Assembly: GCA_031286245.1 (NCBI GenBank)
Contig: JAITUO010000039.1
Span: 1-6,274, forward strand
Length of the DNA stretch: 6,274 nt
From: Coriobacteriales bacterium
GTDB lineage: Bacteria > Actinomycetota > Coriobacteriia > Coriobacteriales > UBA8131
Direction of reading: 5' to 3'
The notes beneath the pieces were generated by a model, which did not search any database, had not been told where the DNA came from, and saw only the letters and a list, made by a program, of their open reading frames with translations. How positions within the stretch are numbered: the stretch's first letter is position 1; each line of letters begins with the position of its first letter. Shown in pieces: positions 6,228 to 6,274 of this stretch. Made by a program: the position numbers and the translations under genes.

Positions 6228-6274
6228 ACCATACATGAGGGCCCTTTTTGGCCAAAAACTCCGAAATTCCCAGG
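6228..6274 (-). repeat. Right terminal inverted repeat
   Basis: Reverse complement of the left arm, with G for A at arm position 32, C for T at 35 and G for A at 45. It contains the same 14-bp palindrome (6245-6258), and GGGCCC (6239-6244) replaces the left arm's GAGCTC. The arm ends at the last base of the window, so it may extend further. Confidence 0.92.

Larger units (their letters stand above)
6084..6274. mobile_element. MITE-like element, 191 bp, with 47-bp terminal inverted repeats
   Basis: Two inverted 47-base arms enclose 97 bases without a meaningful reading frame. The arms match at 44 of 47 positions, including the first 31 outermost bases. Small size, long terminal inverted repeats, no coding capacity and a position just after a gene fit a miniature inverted-repeat transposable element or the deletion remnant of an insertion sequence. 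I cannot assign the family. A target-site duplication cannot be checked because the window stops at the last base of the right arm. Alternatives are a large foldback RNA structure acting as a terminator or a repeat at a contig end. Confidence 0.6.

Noticed and set aside
6084..6274. Terminal inverted repeat as a foldback assembly artefact
   Set aside because: The arms differ at three positions and enclose 97 bases of unique sequence; a foldback artefact would normally give identical arms. Not fully excluded, because the repeat ends at the window edge.

Overview
All recognisable genes lie on the + strand: a partial gene, methionyl-tRNA synthetase (metG), a TatD-family hydrolase, an iron-sulfur/flavin oxidoreductase, the 16S rRNA dimethyladenosine methyltransferase (rsmA/ksgA) and an ABC-type substrate-binding lipoprotein. 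A short inverted-repeat element closes the window. The order metG-tatD-ksgA is a well-known block in Gram-positive bacteria. By eye the base composition is balanced, near half G+C. The TatD protein has a long N-terminal extension and a 'PLRGTLCGPEHT' ending to its last motif instead of the common 'RGKRNEP'. As I remember it, that matches Coriobacteriia (Eggerthella/Slackia-type Actinomycetota). My best guess is therefore a moderate-GC member of that class, but this is inference from memory and not a search result.

Layout: 1-137 is the 3' end of an upstream gene (possibly ricT, unproven). metG follows after 10 bases (148-1860) and tatD after a further 41 (1902-2846). The tatD stop codon lies inside a 35-bp tandem repeat (2823-2917) that leads into the flavoprotein gene (2936-3985). 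A 91-bp spacer with an 11-bp tandem repeat precedes rsmA (4077-4970). After 59 bp comes the lipoprotein gene (5030-6040). Positions 6041-6083 hold nothing I can identify, and 6084-6274 is a 191-bp element bounded by 47-bp imperfect inverted repeats whose right end coincides with the last base of the window.

The first five genes look like one housekeeping transcription unit for translation and RNA maturation: tRNA charging, a metal-dependent nuclease/hydrolase and rRNA dimethylation, with a redox flavoprotein inserted among them. The substrate-binding lipoprotein has no permease or ATPase gene in view and may be a separate unit. I see no convincing terminator, tRNA, rRNA, CRISPR array or riboswitch, and no convincing sigma-70 promoter. 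No gene-free stretch exceeds 300 bases.

The most interesting non-coding signals are (1) the terminal inverted-repeat element, whose two arms differ by paired A/T-to-G/C changes inside a small palindrome, and (2) the tandemly repeated 3' end of tatD. The latter creates an unbroken chain of overlapping stop/start codons running from tatD to the start of the flavoprotein gene.
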